From: an uncultured Atopobiaceae bacterium
Lineage (GTDB): Bacteria > Actinomycetota > Coriobacteriia > Coriobacteriales > Atopobiaceae
Assembly (NCBI GenBank): GCA_947303905.1
Contig: CAMYZR010000024.1
Span: 1-10,574 of the forward strand
Length of the DNA: 10,574 bases
Direction: 5' to 3'
In this document: one piece after another, positions 6,160-10,574 of the stretch
How the letters are laid out: the number at the start of each line of letters is the position of its first letter
Numbering within the stretch: position 1 is the stretch's first letter
Notes under the pieces: generated by a model
Database searches by the model: none
What the model was told of the DNA's origin: nothing
What the model saw: the letters and a program-made list of their open reading frames with translations, nothing else
Program-made: the position numbers and the translations under genes

Positions 6160-7794
6160 ATGGACAAGACCAGTACCTCAGTTGCACGCTTGCTTTCCTC
6201 GGGCCTCACCCGTCGCAACTTCCTGCGCGCCATTGCCGGAACCGCTGCGGCGACCTCGACCGTGGCACTCATCGGCTGCGGGGGCTCCTCCGACGGCGGT
6301 AGCGCCGAGGGCGGCGAGAACATCATCCGCTTCGGCATCGCAAAGCCCGACGCCTCCTTCGACACGCAGACCACTTCCACCACCATCGGCGTCTCCGAGA
6401 ACGTCACCGAGGCGCTCTACGAGCTCGACCCCACGACCAACGAGGTCAAGCCGCTCATCGCCAAGAGCCTCCCCAAGGTCTCTGCCGATGGCCTCACCTA
6501 CGAGATCGAGCTCAACGAGGGCATCAAGTTCCACGACGGCTCCACCCTCACCGCCAACGACGTCAAGTTCACCTTCACGCGCCTCATCTCCATCAACGCC
6601 GAGGCTGACTCCTTCCAGAAGATCGAGGGCTTTGACGCGCTGGCCGCTGGCGAGACCGACGAGCTCACCGGCCTCACCGTGCAGGACGACACGCACCTCA
6701 CCTTCAAGCTGTCCGAGCCGCACTCCTCCTTCCTGCGCCTGCTCTGCCAGTTCTACGCAAACATCTACCCGCAGGCCGCCGTCGAGCAGGTCGGCGACGA
6801 CTGGGGCATCGCAACCGGCCCCGACTGGACCACCTACTTCGGCTCCGGCCCGTTCCGCATCGCCGACAACGATGGCATGACCTTCGTGCGCCTCGAGGCC
6901 TTCGAGGACTATCACGCCGGCAAGCCCGCCATCGACGCCGTCGAGATCAACTACGTCAGCGACGACAGCACGCTCATGAACATGTATGTGAACGGTGACC
7001 TCGACGTGGTCTTCGTTCCCAAGGCGCTCATCGAGCAGTACCGCAACGACGAGACCATCTCGGCCGAGATCGTCAACTACACGCCGTGCGCGACGCAGTT
7101 CGTCAACCTCAACCTCAACGGCGACGAGTTCAAGGACCAGCGCGTCCGCGAGGCCCTCTCGCTGGCCATCAACCGCAAGGAGCTCTGCGACACCGTACTC
7201 TCCGGCGCCGCCCAGCCCTGCTCGTCCTTCCTGCCGCCCACCGTCAACGGCTACGACCCCTCCCTCGAGGTCTTCGAATATGACCCCGAAAAGGCCAAGA
7301 AGCTGCTCTCCGAGGCAAAGGCCGAGGGCCTGACCTTCGACTTCCCCGTGCGTCAGCGCGACGAGACCGTCGCCTTGGTCCTCCAGGCCAACTGGAAGGA
7401 GATCGGCGTGACCGCCAACGTCTCCGTCATCGAGGACGAGGACTGGTCCACCAAACGCGGCAACGGTGAGATCACCGCCACCACCGTCACCTGGAGCTCC
7501 ACCTCCAACGTCGGCATCGAGTTCATGGGCTCCTTCTTCCTGAGCTCCGAGTCGTCCAAGCGCAGCTCCTTCTACAACAGCGAGGAGTTCGACAAGCTGG
7601 CCAACGCCGCCAAGACCGCAACCGATCTCGACGAGGCCGATGACCTCACCCGCCAGGCCGACTACCAGCTCACCCATGTCGACTACGGCACCATCCCCGT
7701 GGACTGGCCGCAGAACCCCTACGTCCTCAAGCCCGGCTTCGAGGGCCTCGAGGTGCTCGTCGACTTCCACTTCAAGAACGTCAAGAAGGCGTAA
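6160..7794 (+). CDS. oppA: Oligopeptide/dipeptide ABC transporter substrate-binding lipoprotein (SBP family 5), Tat-type signal
   Basis: Captures peptides (possibly nickel or other family-5 ligands) outside the membrane and hands them to an ABC permease. The 544-residue length fits the family. The N-terminus has a twin-arginine motif TRRNFLR (17-23), a hydrophobic stretch and a lipobox LIGC ending at C40. A Gly/Ser-rich linker (GGSSDGGSAEGG) follows. This predicts export folded by the Tat system and lipid anchoring at C40. Family-5 hallmarks are SADGLTYEIELNEGIKFHDG (about 108-127), TANDVKFTFTRL (131-142), GSGPFRI (228-234) and FEDYHAGKPAID (248-259). The start ATG has a strong SD at 6146-6154, and a strong terminator follows at 7822-7853, so it is probably transcribed alone. 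Its transporter partners oppC, oppD and oppF lie immediately downstream on the opposite strand, facing it. Binding specificity cannot be read from sequence. Confidence 0.93.
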   Translation: MDKTSTSVARLLSSGLTRRNFLRAIAGTAAATSTVALIGCGGSSDGGSAEGGENIIRFGIAKPDASFDTQTTSTTIGVSENVTEALYELDPTTNEVKPLIAKSLPKVSADGLTYEIELNEGIKFHDGSTLTANDVKFTFTRLISINAEADSFQKIEGFDALAAGETDELTGLTVQDDTHLTFKLSEPHSSFLRLLCQFYANIYPQAAVEQVGDDWGIATGPDWTTYFGSGPFRIADNDGMTFVRLEAFEDYHAGKPAIDAVEINYVSDDSTLMNMYVNGDLDVVFVPKALIEQYRNDETISAEIVNYTPCATQFVNLNLNGDEFKDQRVREALSLAINRKELCDTVLSGAAQPCSSFLPPTVNGYDPSLEVFEYDPEKAKKLLSEAKAEGLTFDFPVRQRDETVALVLQANWKEIGVTANVSVIEDEDWSTKRGNGEITATTVTWSSTSNVGIEFMGSFFLSSESSKRSSFYNSEEFDKLANAAKTATDLDEADDLTRQADYQLTHVDYGTIPVDWPQNPYVLKPGFEGLEVLVDFHFKNVKKA

Positions 7795-7821
7795 GCCATC
7801 CCAGACACCCACATGAAACGA

Positions 7822-7853
7822 GGGCCTCTCCTTCCGGAGAGGCCCTTTCTTTT
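7822..7853 (+). terminator. Intrinsic terminator of oppA
   Basis: A perfect 10-bp stem GGGCCTCTCC (7822-7831) / GGAGAGGCCC (7836-7845) with a TTCC loop is followed by TTTCTTTT (7846-7853). It begins 28 nt after the oppA stop. On the minus strand the stem is followed by TCGTTTC, a much poorer U-tract, so it acts mainly on oppA. It may still help block read-through from oppF. Confidence 0.93.
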
Positions 7854-7864
7854 CGGCCAGTTGG

Positions 7865-7895
7865 TAAAGACAAAAGAGGTGGTCTCAACCTTCTT
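7865..7895 (-). terminator. Weak candidate terminator of the opp operon
   Basis: On the minus strand, AAGAAGGT (7895-7888) can pair with ACCTCTT (7880-7874) across a 7-nt loop with one bulged A. CTTTTGTCTTT then runs from the stem end. It lies just past the oppF stop at 7900. The stem is short and AT-containing, so efficiency is doubtful. The stronger hairpin at 7822-7845 lies further along. Confidence 0.35.
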
Positions 7896-7899
7896 GGAG

Positions 7900-8892
7900 C
7901 TACTCGTCGTACAGGTGGCAGCTGCAGAAGTGGCCAGGCGTCACCTCGTGCTTTGCGGGCACCTCGCTCTTGCAGCGGTCGGTCGCAAAGGGGCAGCGCG
8001 TGTGGAAGCAGCAGCCTGCCGGCGGGTTGGTGGGGCTGGGCACGTCGCCCTCGAGGATGCGCTTGTCCTGGACGCGCTCGCTGCGAATGCGCGGGATGAC
8101 GTCGAGCAGCGCCTTGGTGTAGGGGTGCAGCGGATTGCCGAAGAGCTCCTCCTTGGAGGCGAGCTCCATCTCGTGGCCGAGGTACATGACCATCACCGTG
8201 TCGGAGATGTGCTTGACCACCGACAGGTCGTGGCTGATGAAGACGTACGCCAGGCCCATCTCGCGCTGCAGCTGCTTGAGCAGGTTGATGACCTTTGCCT
8301 GCACCGAGACGTCGAGCGCCGAGACGGGCTCGTCGCAGATGACCAGCTCGGGCTGCATCACGATGGCGCGCGCGATGCCGATGCGCTGGCGCTGACCGCC
8401 CGAGAACTCATGCGGGTAGCGGTTCTTGAATGCCAGGTCGAGGCCAACCTCCTCCATGATCTGCTCGACGCGCGCATCGCGTTCCTCGCGTGTGGCGTAG
8501 ATGCCGGCGATGTCGATGGGCTCGGCGATGATGTCGCCCACGGTCATGCGTGGGTTGAGCGATGAGTACGGGTCTTGGAAGATGAGGGTCATCTTGCGGC
8601 GCTCGCGCGTGAGGTCCTCTCCCGTGAGCTGCGTGAACTCCTTGCCATCGAGCTTGACCGAGCCGGCCGTCGGCTCGATCAGGCGCAGGACGCACTTGCC
8701 CGTGGTCGACTTGCCGCAGCCCGACTCTCCTACGATGGAGAAGGTCTCGCCCTCGTGCACGACGAAGGAGACGTCCTCGACAGCGTGCACCTGTCCGATC
8801 TCGTGGCGGACCAGTCCGCCCTTGATGGGGAAGCGCTTGACAAGGCCGGAGACCTCGAGCACGACCCTGGCACCGTTGGTTGTTTCGGCCAC
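7900..8892 (-). CDS. oppF: Oligopeptide ABC transporter ATP-binding protein OppF
   Basis: One of two cytoplasmic ATPases powering peptide import through OppBC. In the 330-residue product Walker A is GESGCGKST (55-63) and the Q-loop has Q106. The ABC signature is SGGQRQR (164-170), Walker B is LVICDEP (183-189) and the switch histidine is H221 (FISHDLS). The C-terminal oligopeptide-transporter domain has PLHPYTKALL (255-263) and PSPTNPPAGC. Cysteines C294-x5-C300-x6-C307-x15-C323 fit the spacing of the iron-sulfur site reported for Opp-type ATPases. The SGGQ signature and order after oppD identify it as OppF rather than OppD. The start is taken as GTG at 8890-8892, one base after the oppD stop and with GGGGTG 6 nt upstream. 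A second GTG at 8899-8901, three codons earlier, overlaps oppD by 8 nt and is possible. The frame is open far upstream but that part is antisense-like shadow of oppD. Confidence 0.95.
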   Translation of the reverse strand: MAETTNGARVVLEVSGLVKRFPIKGGLVRHEIGQVHAVEDVSFVVHEGETFSIVGESGCGKSTTGKCVLRLIEPTAGSVKLDGKEFTQLTGEDLTRERRKMTLIFQDPYSSLNPRMTVGDIIAEPIDIAGIYATREERDARVEQIMEEVGLDLAFKNRYPHEFSGGQRQRIGIARAIVMQPELVICDEPVSALDVSVQAKVINLLKQLQREMGLAYVFISHDLSVVKHISDTVMVMYLGHEMELASKEELFGNPLHPYTKALLDVIPRIRSERVQDKRILEGDVPSPTNPPAGCCFHTRCPFATDRCKSEVPAKHEVTPGHFCSCHLYDE

Positions 8893-8893
8893 G

Positions 8894-9985
<1,092 letters not shown>

Positions 9986-9990
9986 GCGAG

Positions 9991-9996
9991 CCTCCT
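9991..9996 (-). promoter_or_regulatory. Ribosome-binding site deciding the oppD start
   Basis: AGGAGG begins at the last base of the oppC stop codon (TAAGGAGG) and ends 5 nt before the oppD ATG at 9983-9985. It excludes the further-upstream in-frame Met codons, which would lie inside oppC. Confidence 0.85.
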
Positions 9997-10574
9997 TATG
10001 AGCGCATCTTGGGATCGAGCGCATCGCGCAGGGCGTCACCCAGCAGGTTGAAGGCCATCACGGTGATGATGATGGCGATGCCGGTTGCGATGCTGTAGGT
10101 CGGGTTGACCTGGATGTAGGGCTGGCTCGAGCTGATCATGGCGCCCCAGCTCGAGGTGGGCGGCTGCACGCCCAGGCCGAGGAAGGAAAGCGAGGCCTCG
10201 CTCATGATGGCGTTGGGAATACCCAGGGTCGAGGTGACGATCAGCGTGGAGACGCAGTTGGGCAGCAGGTGCTTGGTGATGATGCGCCAGCTGGAGCCGC
10301 CGGAAAGCACGCAGGACTGGATGTACTCGGACTCCTTGAGGCGCATGACGTCGCCACGCACCAGACGCGCGGTGGTGGTCCACATCAGAAGACCGAGCGC
10401 GACGTAGAGATTGATCAGGCCCGGTCCGAGCACGAACATCACGACGATGGCGAAGAGCAGGAACGGGAAGCTGGAGAAGACCTGGATCACGAAGCTAATC
10501 ACCATGTCGACCTTGCCGCCGAAGTAACCCGCCACGACGCCCGCGAAGAAGCCGATGAACAGGGCGATGGCCTG
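9996..10574 (-). CDS. oppC: Oligopeptide ABC transporter permease OppC, C-terminal part (runs off right edge)
   Basis: One of the two membrane subunits forming the peptide channel. The frame is open to the right edge, so 192 residues are visible and roughly the first 100, including the first membrane helices and the true start, lie outside. Visible helices are at about 3-19 (ALFIGFFAGVVAG), 24-50 (MVISFVIQVF ... LLFAIVVMFVLG), 53-67 and 162-178 (IATGIAIIITVMAFNLL). The coupling 'EAA' loop spans about 81-106 (ESEYIQSCVLSGGSSW ... KHLLPN); the Gly-Gly and the terminal LPN fit the family and would contact OppD/OppF. SEASLSFLGLGVQPPTSSWG (125-144) and GDALRDALDPKM (179-190) are very typical of OppC/DppC. 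oppD follows after 10 nt. oppB and the operon promoter should lie beyond the right edge. Confidence 0.95.
   Translation of the reverse strand, partial: QAIALFIGFFAGVVAGYFGGKVDMVISFVIQVFSSFPFLLFAIVVMFVLGPGLINLYVALGLLMWTTTARLVRGDVMRLKESEYIQSCVLSGGSSWRIITKHLLPNCVSTLIVTSTLGIPNAIMSEASLSFLGLGVQPPTSSWGAMISSSQPYIQVNPTYSIATGIAIIITVMAFNLLGDALRDALDPKMRS

Noticed and set aside
6178..7812. A 544-codon minus-strand open frame covering nearly all of oppA
   Set aside because: Antisense shadow of a clear family-5 binding protein. The low-complexity Gly/Val/Leu/Asp/Glu product has no recognisable motif.

Overview
The window is about 10.6 kb of GC-rich, tightly packed bacterial chromosome with no gene-free stretch over 300 bases. 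GC-ending codons, short intergenic gaps, a UvrD/PcrA helicase, a zinc-ribbon/YARHG membrane protein and a peptide-uptake ABC system together suggest a peptide-fermenting actinobacterium. Class Coriobacteriia (the Olsenella/Atopobium side) is my best guess. That placement rests on composition and gene content only, because there is no rRNA or other phylogenetic marker here.

Layout, left to right. Positions 1-5943 are all on the minus strand, so they are read right to left. Transcription there starts with a zinc-ribbon/acidic-linker/single-TM/YARHG protein (4438-5943). It is followed after 18 nt by a low-molecular-weight protein tyrosine phosphatase (3901-4419). That gene overlaps by an ATGA a U32-family protein resembling the tRNA-hydroxylation factor TrhP/YegQ (2732-3904). 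After a 102-nt gap containing inverted repeats comes the repair helicase gene pcrA (179-2629). Nine nt beyond its stop begins the N-terminus of a probable MscS-type mechanosensitive channel, which runs off the left edge.

A 216-nt divergent intergenic region (5944-6159) separates this block from oppA (6160-7794, plus strand), a Tat-type lipoprotein that binds peptides. oppA has an extended -10 promoter, a strong ribosome-binding site and a textbook intrinsic terminator (7822-7853). Facing it on the minus strand is the end of an opp operon: oppC (partial, 9996-10574+), oppD (8894-9985) and oppF (7900-8892), with gaps or overlaps of at most 10 nt. OppA would deliver peptides to the OppBC channel, powered by the OppD/OppF ATPases. 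The binding protein is transcribed separately from, and convergently with, its transporter.

I see no mobile element, CRISPR array, tRNA, rRNA or recognised defence system. The least ordinary part is the zinc-ribbon/YARHG - phosphatase - U32 cluster. The YARHG protein's cytoplasmic acidic linker repeats a short T-x-x-(F/Y/M) motif three times, the phosphatase carries an Arg/Trp-rich insertion, and the three genes look translationally connected. Everything else is recognisable family biology with small oddities, listed separately.
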